From an uncultured Planctomycetaceae bacterium (lineage in GTDB: Bacteria; Planctomycetota; Planctomycetia; Pirellulales; Thermoguttaceae), in the NCBI GenBank assembly GCA_946408825.1, contig CAMJTU010000003.1, forward strand, positions 124,001-188,000: a stretch of 64,000 nt of DNA, read 5' to 3'. The notes under the pieces are model-generated. The model did no database searches, was not told the origin of the DNA, and saw only the letters and a list, made by a program, of their open reading frames with translations. Positions 35,702-42,740 of this stretch are shown here, piece by piece. Each line of letters starts with the position of its first letter. Within the stretch, counting starts at the first letter, position 1. The position numbers and the translations under genes were made by a program.

Positions 35702-36577
35702 ATGCGATATACGAAAGGCGCCAATCGCCAGTTCAAAGACCGCTTGTTTAAGTTCCTTTTCGGCAATCCAGAGCATAAGGACTGGACGCTGAGCCTTTGC
35801 AACGCGCTTTTAGGAACGAACTATACGGACGCCGAATCGATTGAACTGACGACGATCGAGGACGCGGTCTACATGAAGATGAAGAACGACGTCTCGCTTC
35901 TATTGCACGGCGAGATGCTCTTCCTTGAACAGCAGTCGACGCGCAATCCGAACATGCCGTCGCGATTCTTCGAATATTCTGGGATGGCTTACGGCGCTCT
36001 CATGGAGCAGAGTACAACGTTCGACCTGTTCAGCACGAAGCTTCAAAAACTACCGACTCCCTACTTTTTCTGTCTTTACAATGGAACAGACAAAGAAAAA
36101 GATCGCTACGTTTTGAAGTTGTCGGACGCGTTCATGGGGGATTCCGGGGGACGTCTGGAACTTTTGGTCGATGTAATCAATATTAATTACGGTCGCAATA
36201 AAGAGTTGCTGGACGCGTGTTCGCCGCTGAAGGAGTATTCCTTTTTCGTCGAGAGAACGCGGTTTCATCTTAAGTCGACAAACTCCTTGGAAGTTGCGCT
36301 AGACATAGCGCTGAACGATCTTCCCGACGACGCGGTCATTAAGCCGTTCCTTCTGGCAAACCGAGCGGAGGTCAAAGCAATGTGTATCACGGAATACGAC
36401 GAAGAAAAGACTCTTAGAGGAAGGTACGAAGAGGGAATTGAAAAAGGAATTGAAAAAGGGCGAATTAAAACGCTCGCCGAACTTGTGAAAGACGGGATTC
36501 TCACGATTGTCCAAGCGGCGGCTCGCGCCCAAATGACAGAAGAGGAGTTCATTGAAAAGGCGGGACTTCGCGCGTAA
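35702..36577 (+). CDS. Rpn-family PD-(D/E)XK nuclease 2
   Basis: 291 residues. N-terminal RQFKDRLFKFLFGN (start of the Rpn core), VSLLLHGEMLFLEQQST with the E-x-Q motif of the PD-(D/E)XK fold, FFEYSGMAYGALM and VDVININYGRN; C-terminal part with repeated GIEKGIEKGR and an HTH-like end (ILTIVQAAARAQMTEEEFIEKA). AGGAGG 8 nt before ATG. A good internal ribosome site (GGAGG at 36367-36371) precedes in-frame ATG 36380. Flanked on both sides by copies of the same terminator-like repeat. Linked by family to DNA cleavage, recombination and phage defence. Confidence 0.88.
   Translation: MRYTKGANRQFKDRLFKFLFGNPEHKDWTLSLCNALLGTNYTDAESIELTTIEDAVYMKMKNDVSLLLHGEMLFLEQQSTRNPNMPSRFFEYSGMAYGALMEQSTTFDLFSTKLQKLPTPYFFCLYNGTDKEKDRYVLKLSDAFMGDSGGRLELLVDVININYGRNKELLDACSPLKEYSFFVERTRFHLKSTNSLEVALDIALNDLPDDAVIKPFLLANRAEVKAMCITEYDEEKTLRGRYEEGIEKGIEKGRIKTLAELVKDGILTIVQAAARAQMTEEEFIEKAGLRA
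36380..36577 (+). CDS. Putative in-frame short product of Rpn gene 2 (RpnS-like)
   Basis: GGAGG at 36367-36371 with an 8-nt spacer before in-frame ATG 36380 would give a 65-residue C-terminal protein (MCITEYDEEKTL...) with the Glu/Lys/Gly repeat and HTH-like end. This parallels the internal start in the first Rpn gene. Expression is inferred from the ribosome site only. Confidence 0.45.
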   Translation: MCITEYDEEKTLRGRYEEGIEKGIEKGRIKTLAELVKDGILTIVQAAARAQMTEEEFIEKAGLRA

Positions 36578-36615
36578 CCGAATCTGACCTTCTTTAGCTC
36601 CGTCGCCCAAAATAA

Positions 36616-36661
36616 AAAACGCAGCCGAACGTTTCTCAAGAGGGATGTTCGACTGCGTTTT
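36616..36661. terminator. Terminator between Rpn gene 2 and the thioredoxin-fold gene (repeat copy B)
   Basis: AAAACGCAGCCGAAC (36616-36630) and GTTCGACTGCGTTTT (36647-36661); the flanks AATAAA and TACTTTTTCGGACGAGA are shared with copy A at 35437-35503, so the repeat is about 65 bp. Confidence 0.8.
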
Positions 36662-36689
36662 ACTTTTTCGGACGAGACGCGGTCCCGCG

Positions 36690-37124
36690 TTATCTCGTCG
36701 GACGGCGATCCGGCGCGGGGCGACCGGTTCCGGGAACGACGCCGACGATGCGGAACGCCGTTCTCACGCGGCGTTCAAGATCGGCGGCGCCGCTCCATCG
36801 GAGAACCTCGCGCGGCGCTTCGCCCGAATCGCGAAGCGTCAGAACGAACGTCGGGAAGCGATCGACGCCGTCGGCGGCGAGGCGCGTCCGAGATTCCGGG
36901 TCCTCGACGTAGACGAACTCGATCGGATAGAACGCCGACAACCTCGTCATAATCGGACGCGCCGCGTCGCACCCCGGGCAGATCCCCGGCGTCCGATACG
37001 TGTAGACCGCGAGCGTCGCCCTCTCCGGCTCGACCGCCGACGCCGTTCCGACCGCCCCGAAAAACGCCGCGACGACGACCGCGAGCGTCGTTAAAACGCT
37101 AAACGCAAACTTTTTCTTTCTCAT
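36690..37124 (-). CDS. Secreted thioredoxin-fold protein
   Basis: 144 residues from ATG 37124 (GGAGGT 4 nt upstream; an ATG at 37136 is also possible). Signal peptide FSVLTTLAVVVAAFFGAVGT ends near residue 28. The redox motif is GICPGCD (CxxC as CPGC) followed by AARPIMTRL; FPTFVLTL has the cis-Pro region. This suggests a periplasmic thiol-disulfide protein, small for a DsbA. It follows the phage-like gene row with 26 nt spacing after the ABC/GNAT gene and may be co-transcribed with it, which is unusual for a virion gene set. Its partner is unknown. Confidence 0.7.
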   Translation of the reverse strand: MRKKKFAFSVLTTLAVVVAAFFGAVGTASAVEPERATLAVYTYRTPGICPGCDAARPIMTRLSAFYPIEFVYVEDPESRTRLAADGVDRFPTFVLTLRDSGEAPREVLRWSGAADLERRVRTAFRIVGVVPGTGRPAPDRRPTR

Positions 37125-37150
37125 TTCTACCTCCATGAATTTCTCCCTTC

Positions 37151-38242
37151 TCAGCCGCCGACATACTCGAACGACGCGACGGCGCGCCCGAACGACCCGC
37201 CCGATTCCTTGCCGTGACTCCGCTGTCGCCGCCCGTGAGGATAGACGTTGCGCAGCCGCCATACCGGCGAACGCGCGAGCCGTCGGACGAAAAAGGGCGT
37301 TCCGACGACGATCTCCAGCCCGAACCCGCGCGAGCGTTCCAGCGCCCCGAGCGCGTCGAGAAACGCGCCGCCGATTCCAAGCCCTTGGAACTCCGGACGA
37401 ACGACGAGCCGATGAACGCGGCGCCGCCCGCGCCGTCCCTCGCAGGGCAACAGCGCGCAGAACGCGACGTCAAACGCCGTTCCGTCCTCCTCTTCAAGCG
37501 TCGCGACCAAACAGCTCGACGCGCGGTTCAGCGCCCCGCTCAGATAGTGAAACGCCCGATAATCGCGCCATAACGACGCGGCTCCCTCTCTAATCGCAAA
37601 CCGCAGCGAGCGGCGCCGAAGACGCCCTCGCGCGAGTTTCCCCGACGCCATATCGAGCGTCCAGTCCGGTTCGAGCGGCTCCGCGACGTCGTCGCGACAC
37701 GCGACGGCGACGAGCTTCCTCGCGCCGAAGACGCCGCGATCGAGCGCCTTTCGCGTCGTCGCGGCGGCGGCAAGCGCGACGGCGCGGTCTAGCGCGTTCG
37801 CGAACTCGTCGACGACCGCGACTTCGCCCGGCGCCTCGAGAAGCGTCCGCGCAAGGTCGCAACGAAAGCGTTCCCCGACGCTGAGCGTCGAATACCGCTG
37901 AAGCTGGCGAACCGGCGACCCGAACCCGACGGCGGCGAGCGCCGCGTCGAGCCGGTCGAAATCGACCTCCGCGAACTCGTCGACGATCGGCCGGTCGTCG
38001 CGCCACTCCGGGCGCCAGTCGAGCGCGGCGTCGTAAAGAGCGCGCGCCGCCGACGTCTTGCCGCTCCCGGACGGACCGACGATCAGCCCGACGCGCCAAT
38101 CTTCGTCGACGCTCGGCGGCGTCTCAAAGACCAGCTCGCAAGCGAGCGCCGCGCGTCTGCCGTCGTCGAGGCGGCTCGCGACGCGCGCGGCGCGGTAACT
38201 CTTCGCGATTTCCGTATGGAAAGTCAATCGCGTCGTCGCCAT
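37151..38242 (-). CDS. ABC-type ATPase fused to GNAT acetyltransferase (COG2401 type)
   Basis: 363 residues from ATG 38242 (AAAGGAGG close upstream). N-terminal ABC ATPase: Walker A GPSGSGKTSAAR (about 63-74), signature TLSVGERFRCDLA, Walker B VAVVDEF with ANALD. C-terminal GNAT part: SSCLVATLEEEDG, HRLVVRPEFQGLGIGGAFLD (acetyl-CoA motif A) and EIVVGTPFFVRRL. This fusion is the COG2401 type known from archaea and phages, where its role is not established. No membrane partner exists here. It follows a ParB-domain gene by 20 nt in a row of capsid genes. Confidence 0.85.
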   Translation of the reverse strand: MATTRLTFHTEIAKSYRAARVASRLDDGRRAALACELVFETPPSVDEDWRVGLIVGPSGSGKTSAARALYDAALDWRPEWRDDRPIVDEFAEVDFDRLDAALAAVGFGSPVRQLQRYSTLSVGERFRCDLARTLLEAPGEVAVVDEFANALDRAVALAAAATTRKALDRGVFGARKLVAVACRDDVAEPLEPDWTLDMASGKLARGRLRRRSLRFAIREGAASLWRDYRAFHYLSGALNRASSCLVATLEEEDGTAFDVAFCALLPCEGRRGRRRVHRLVVRPEFQGLGIGGAFLDALGALERSRGFGLEIVVGTPFFVRRLARSPVWRLRNVYPHGRRQRSHGKESGGSFGRAVASFEYVGG

Positions 38243-38262
38243 GCGTCCTCCTTTCAAAACGC

Positions 38263-38829
38263 CTACGCGTCGCCCTTCAAATTGCAGAGTCGGACGTTAT
38301 ACCCTTCGGAAACGAGCCGTTCGAAGAGCGCGCGCTGCTCCTCTTCGTCGCCGCACTTCACGACGAGTTCAAAGACGCTCGGAATCGCGTCGGCGCCGCC
38401 GAGGGTCGGTTCCGAACTCGACGACGACCCGCCGCCGTTCGTCTCGTCGTCGAGAAAGGACGGCGGCGGCTCGAAACTGACGTCGAACGCGGAGAAATCG
38501 TAGTCTAAATCGGAGAGTTCGAGCGCGAGCGCGTCGTAATCCCAGCTTGACTTCTCGTGCAGTTTATTGTCGAGCAACCGATAGGCGCGAATCGCCTCGG
38601 GGCTCAAATCCTCCGCCGAAACGCAGGGGACCGTCGTCATCTTGAGCGACTTCGCCGCCTCGAACCGCGTATGACCGCAAACGATCACGCCGTCCCCGTC
38701 GACGACGAGCGGCTGACGAAAGCCGAAGCGACGAATCGATTCCGCGACCGCCGCGACCGCGCCCGCGTTCTTTCGAGGATTGCCCAGATAAGGTTTCAGC
38801 GCCTCGAGAGGCCGTTCCGTTACGAGCAT
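38263..38829 (-). CDS. ParB N-terminal (nuclease-like) domain protein, phage type
   Basis: 188 residues. Residues 1-90 are a ParB/sulfiredoxin-like domain: LKPYLGNPRKN, IRRFGFRQPLVVD, GVIVCGHTRFEAAKSL, VPCVSAEDLSPEAIRAYRLLDNKLHE. These GHTR and NPRKN motifs are the conserved ones of phage ParB-like proteins often found near terminase or capsid genes. The C-terminal part has a Gly/Ser linker and a short alpha/beta segment (DEEEQRALFERLVSEGYNV). No HTH for centromere binding, no ParA nearby, so chromosome partition is unlikely. Confidence 0.85.
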   Translation of the reverse strand: MLVTERPLEALKPYLGNPRKNAGAVAAVAESIRRFGFRQPLVVDGDGVIVCGHTRFEAAKSLKMTTVPCVSAEDLSPEAIRAYRLLDNKLHEKSSWDYDALALELSDLDYDFSAFDVSFEPPPSFLDDETNGGGSSSSSEPTLGGADAIPSVFELVVKCGDEEEQRALFERLVSEGYNVRLCNLKGDA

Positions 38830-38857
38830 GATAAAACTTCCTTTCTAAAAAACGAAA

Positions 38858-39298
38858 TCAAAGCGCAAGAGGCGTCGAGGTTATCTCGCCGCCGCCCTCG
38901 TCGAGCGGGACGAACCGTCCGAGACGTCCGATCATCCGCCGCGCCGCGTCGCACACGAGCGCCGACGCTTCGCGGCGATCGAACGTCGCCGAGATTCCCG
39001 CGACGCTCGCGCTCGTCACGCCGAGCGACGCGAGCCGCTCCGCGCCGCCGTCCTTGCGGGTCAGGATCCAGAGCGCCTGCTCGCAGACCGCCGCGACGAT
39101 TCGAGGACGCCATTCCCCGGACTCGTATCGCGCCGCGTCCGAAAACTCGAAGCACGCGTCCAGAACGAGCGCCGCGTACGCGAGCGCCCGCGTTTTTTCA
39201 AGCTCCGTCGCGTCGCGCCACGCGTCCGATCGGGGGCGCGTCGCAAAATACGCGTCCGCCTGATCGAGCGTCGGCGTTAGATCATAAGCGTCTGTCAT
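38858..39298 (-). CDS. Phage head-tail connector-like protein (DnaT-like ssDNA-binding family)
   Basis: 146 residues, helical: LDQADAYFATRP at the start, EKTRALAYAALVLD, RIVAAVCEQALWIL, SVAGISATFDR and ALVCDAARRMIGRLG. The pattern (YF-x-x-R, A-x-x-A-x-x-L-D, EQA) is that of the small connector/adaptor proteins downstream of capsid genes, often labelled DnaT-like. Position directly after the major capsid gene (25-nt gap) supports the call. Confidence 0.7.
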   Translation of the reverse strand: MTDAYDLTPTLDQADAYFATRPRSDAWRDATELEKTRALAYAALVLDACFEFSDAARYESGEWRPRIVAAVCEQALWILTRKDGGAERLASLGVTSASVAGISATFDRREASALVCDAARRMIGRLGRFVPLDEGGGEITSTPLAL

Positions 39299-39323
39299 CG
39301 CCCTTCCCCTCCTTCGCGCCGCG

Positions 39324-40490
39324 TCACGCCAAAACCTCCGCCGAACTCTTAAGCCCCGAGATACGGCAGAGCGACTCCTTCGCGTTTTTGAACTCCGCCG
39401 TGTATTCCCCGAGCACGATCGCGCGGCGGCCGTCCACGCCCGGCGCGGACGCGGGCTCCGTGTGCAGCGCGCGCCCCGCGAGCGGAACGAGCGCGAATCC
39501 GCGAGTATCGCAGACCCAGACGTCGGAGTCCGGGATCGACGGCTCGACGACGACCTTCATCGTCGCGCCTCCCGCCGACGTCACGAACGAGTCGACGAAC
39601 CGCCCCGCTTCCCGCGAATCCTGCGCGACCTGAACCTGCGATTCCATAAACGTCGAAATCACCTGCGCCTGCCCCGCGCCGCAGATAATCGCGTCCGGCA
39701 CGCCGCCCGCGTCCAGCACGTCCTGCGCCGCGCGGTTGAGCAGCCCCATCGTGAGCGCGGGCGCGCCCGTCTGAGGACGCGCGAGACCGCCGCTCTGCGT
39801 CCCGAAGTAATAGAGCCCGCCCATCGCGCCCGGCTCCGACGCCGTTCGACGCGTCTTGACGCCGAAAACGAGCGCCGCGTTGATTCGCCGGACGATCGAA
39901 TCGGTCGCGTATTCGAGCTGCGTCGCGATCGTATTCTCCATTCCCGCCTGACTCACCGCCTGCGCCGTCCCCGAAAGCGCGACGTCGCCGCGAAAGATCT
40001 GCGTGAAGTTCGACTCCGAGCGCGACTGCATGAAGAAGTCCTCGCCCGACGACGAGCCTTCTTGAACGGGGCGCGAATCGAAGACGAGAACGCCCGAATC
40101 CGGCGTGAGGAACTCGGGGTCCGACGCCGTAACGCGCGTCCCGACGATCGACGTCCCCGACGCGCTCGAAACGCGCAGAACGCCGTGGTCGCCCAGCACG
40201 TGGAAAAGGTCGCCCGACTGCCATCCCGACGCGTCCGCGACCGTAAAGGTCGCGGTCGAGCCGCTTTCCGACGAAGCCGTGAAGCTCTTCGTCTTCGGCG
40301 CGTCGAGCCCTTCGAGCCAGAAATGCTCCGTCGCGGTCGCGCTTAGAACGTTGGAGCGTCCCGCCGCGTCGAATCCCGGCGCGCGTCGCGTCGGAAAGAG
40401 ACGAATTAGCCGCGGAGTCTGCGACGCCCGCCAAGAGAGAACGTCCGAAAGATCGATCCGCGCGTTCAAAAGATCGGTTGAAAACGCCAT
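39324..40490 (-). CDS. Major capsid protein, SU10/DUF5309 family
   Basis: 388 residues. Characteristic HK97-fold features of the SU10-like family: TEHFWLEGLD near residue 55, GDLFHVLGDHGVLRVSS, SNFTQIFRGDVALSGTAQAV, ATDSIVRRINAALVFG, GAMGGLYYFGTQSGG, GVPDAIICGAGQAQVI, and the end VLGEYTAEFKNAKESLCRISGL. ATG with a nearby GGAG. Preceded by a scaffold-like gene and followed by a connector, the usual virion assembly order. No frameshift or stop is seen, so the capsid gene appears intact. Confidence 0.88.
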   Translation of the reverse strand: MAFSTDLLNARIDLSDVLSWRASQTPRLIRLFPTRRAPGFDAAGRSNVLSATATEHFWLEGLDAPKTKSFTASSESGSTATFTVADASGWQSGDLFHVLGDHGVLRVSSASGTSIVGTRVTASDPEFLTPDSGVLVFDSRPVQEGSSSGEDFFMQSRSESNFTQIFRGDVALSGTAQAVSQAGMENTIATQLEYATDSIVRRINAALVFGVKTRRTASEPGAMGGLYYFGTQSGGLARPQTGAPALTMGLLNRAAQDVLDAGGVPDAIICGAGQAQVISTFMESQVQVAQDSREAGRFVDSFVTSAGGATMKVVVEPSIPDSDVWVCDTRGFALVPLAGRALHTEPASAPGVDGRRAIVLGEYTAEFKNAKESLCRISGLKSSAEVLA

Positions 40491-40517
40491 AGTCTTGTCT
40501 CCTTACAAAAAACTCTG

Positions 40518-41282
40518 TCAAAGCCCGCGAAACGTCGCGGAAGATGGCGACGACTCCGTTCGCGGCGCGCAGCGGATCGCGTCCGCAAAATCGCCGCGCG
40601 CGAGCGCCGCCTGAAACCGCTCGCGGTCGGAATACGCGTCGCGTTCCGAACCGGGCGACGCCGCGCCCCCTTGAGAACGGTTCAGCCAGTGCGGCGAAAG
40701 CGCGATTTCGTCGCGCAAAACTTCCTCGACGACCCGCGCGTCCTCCGCGACTGCGAGTCCGTCGTCGTTGAGCCGAAACATCGGCGCGAGCCGTTTGACG
40801 TCGCGGAGCGCGGTCTCGCAGCAGTCGAGTTTCCGCGCCGCGTCGACGAGCTGGCTCTCGATCGCGCGCCGCGTCTCGCGCTCCTTATATCGCGCGTTCT
40901 CCTCGCGCAGCGGCGCAAGCTCCGCCTCCAGCGCCGCCGCTTTGCTCTGCGACGCGCGCGTCTGCTCCGCGTAGCGTCGGAGCGTCGTCTGAACGTCGTC
41001 CCCCGACGCGCCGATTCCCGACGTTCGCAGACGCTCAAGTTCCGCCGCCGTCGCCGCGCGGTCCCGTTCCGCTTTCGCAAGACGCTCCTCGAGTTCGTCG
41101 CCCCGGCGACGCTGCCGCTCCGCCTGGCGGCTCGCCGTCTCGCAGCGGCGCGCAAGCGCGTCCCGTTCCTCGTCCGTCAGTCGCCAAACCGCGGCGCCAG
41201 ATTCGTCGCGGCGCTCCTTAATTGCCGATTCCAACGCGGTCAGAAGTTCGTCCCGCGAACGGTATTCGTCATATATTCCCAT
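40518..41282 (-). CDS. Phage scaffolding-like coiled-coil protein
   Basis: 254 residues. Residues about 30-150 are a long Arg/Glu/Ala-rich coiled coil (LTDEERDALARRCETAS, ELEERLAKAERDRAATAAELERL), then REENARYKERETRRAIESQLVDAARKL and a tail with YSDRERFQAALARGDFADAIR. This is the composition and C-terminal style of scaffold proteins encoded just upstream of SU10-type capsid genes. First gene of the minus-strand virion row. No protease domain is seen in it. Confidence 0.75.
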   Translation of the reverse strand: MGIYDEYRSRDELLTALESAIKERRDESGAAVWRLTDEERDALARRCETASRQAERQRRRGDELEERLAKAERDRAATAAELERLRTSGIGASGDDVQTTLRRYAEQTRASQSKAAALEAELAPLREENARYKERETRRAIESQLVDAARKLDCCETALRDVKRLAPMFRLNDDGLAVAEDARVVEEVLRDEIALSPHWLNRSQGGAASPGSERDAYSDRERFQAALARGDFADAIRCAPRTESSPSSATFRGL

Positions 41283-41479
41283 AACTCAATCTCTCCTATC
41301 TCGTCGCGATTCCCGAACATCCGGCGTTCGCGGCGAATCATTATCGAAGGAACGCGGCGAGATATGCGCGAATTTTGGAAATTTTGCGACGGCGAAAATC
41401 TCTCCTTTTTTCAGGAATAACTCGCGCGTCCACGGCGATAATCTCGCGAAAACATTTCAACCCTCAGAAGGAGAACGAT

Positions 41480-42715
41480 ATGCGAAAGAGTTTAAGAAGG
41501 AGTCTGCAAACGCTCGCGACGGCGGCGTTTCTCGCGGTAGTCGGCGCGGCGTGGCGGCCGCTCGCGCAAGGAGACGAACAGAACGCGCAATTTCGCCGCG
41601 CCGAGACGTTTGAAGACGCGCACGCCGCGACATGCCGCGTCTGCGTCGAAGGCGCGCGAGGAACGGGGTTCTTTATCGGGGTCGTCGGCGACCGCGGCTA
41701 CGTAATGACGAACTATCACGTCGTAACGCGAAGTCGCGACGCAAAGCTCGACTTTTGGACAAACGGACGGCAAGAGTCGATTCGCGGCCAGATCGACGGA
41801 CGGTATTTCAACGTCGCGACGCCCGCCGATTTCGCGACGGTCGTCGTCGACGCGGCGGAACTTAAGAGAATCGACCCGCCCTTTCTCGCGCTCGGCGGCG
41901 CCGACGCCAAACCTTCCGTCGGCGCCATGATCGTCTCGAGCGGCGCGCCCGACGGGAGGTTTCCGCAAGCCTGGAAAGGACGGATCCTCGAATATTTCAA
42001 CGACAAAACCGCCGTTTTTTCGCCGCCGCCGGTTCCGGGGCAATCGGGCTCGCCAATCTGCGAGTATGTCGACGGCGAGCTTTTCGTCACGGGAATTCTG
42101 ACGTGGCTCGTCGGCGAAAGGGGAAACGACGATTCCAAGGGCGGCGCGATTCCCGTCATGAATCTCTACCGCGCGCTGAATAACGCGCGCGACCGCGTCG
42201 GCATTCGCGCCTCAGACGCCGCCGCGATCCCGCCCGGCGCGACTGAATGTCGAACGGAAAACGACGATTCGTCGACAAACTCCGAGGATTTTCGCAATCG
42301 CGCACCCGTCCAGGAATTCTCCGACGACATGAGAATTTTTGAAGATTCGGACAGACGGTGGCGCGAACGCGGTAAAGAAAAAAGGCCGCGACGCCGCGAC
42401 AAACAGCCGGCGGACGACGCCGAATCGAATACGGACGACGCGGGCAAAGACGCTAAAATCGGCGACAGACTGAAGGACGGAGCGATCGACGCGTTCTCAA
42501 AAACGATAGCGGACAAACTCGAAGAAAGAATCGATTCCGTTCAGCGCGAGCTTCTCAAAAAATGGAACGCCGTCAAATACGCGATCTTTGCGGCGACATG
42601 CCTGGCGTTAGCCGTCGCGTTCGTCGTCGCGGAGGCGCTCGTCAAAATCGTTAAGTTCTTATGGAGAAAGCTAAAAGGAAGCGTCTTTGACTCGAGGAGT
42701 CGAGAGCGCGTTTGA
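41480..42715 (+). CDS. Membrane-tethered trypsin-like serine protease
   Basis: 411 residues from ATG 41480 (AAGGAG 6 nt upstream). Signal peptide (LQTLATAAFLAVVGAAW). Trypsin-like fold with catalytic triad MTNYHVV (His), ADFATVVVD (Asp) and PGQSGSPI (Ser, GQSGSP). After residue about 250 a charged linker (RERGKEKRPRRRDKQ) leads to a C-terminal membrane helix AIFAATCLALAVAFVVAEAL and a basic end. Transcribed away from the capsid genes, and 25 nt before the beta-helix-like gene, so these two likely form a unit. Substrate unknown. Could be host cargo rather than a virion protease because of its signal peptide. Confidence 0.8.
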   Translation: MRKSLRRSLQTLATAAFLAVVGAAWRPLAQGDEQNAQFRRAETFEDAHAATCRVCVEGARGTGFFIGVVGDRGYVMTNYHVVTRSRDAKLDFWTNGRQESIRGQIDGRYFNVATPADFATVVVDAAELKRIDPPFLALGGADAKPSVGAMIVSSGAPDGRFPQAWKGRILEYFNDKTAVFSPPPVPGQSGSPICEYVDGELFVTGILTWLVGERGNDDSKGGAIPVMNLYRALNNARDRVGIRASDAAAIPPGATECRTENDDSSTNSEDFRNRAPVQEFSDDMRIFEDSDRRWRERGKEKRPRRRDKQPADDAESNTDDAGKDAKIGDRLKDGAIDAFSKTIADKLEERIDSVQRELLKKWNAVKYAIFAATCLALAVAFVVAEALVKIVKFLWRKLKGSVFDSRSRERV

Positions 42716-42740
42716 TAAAGCGAACGCCGCGAGGTCACGG

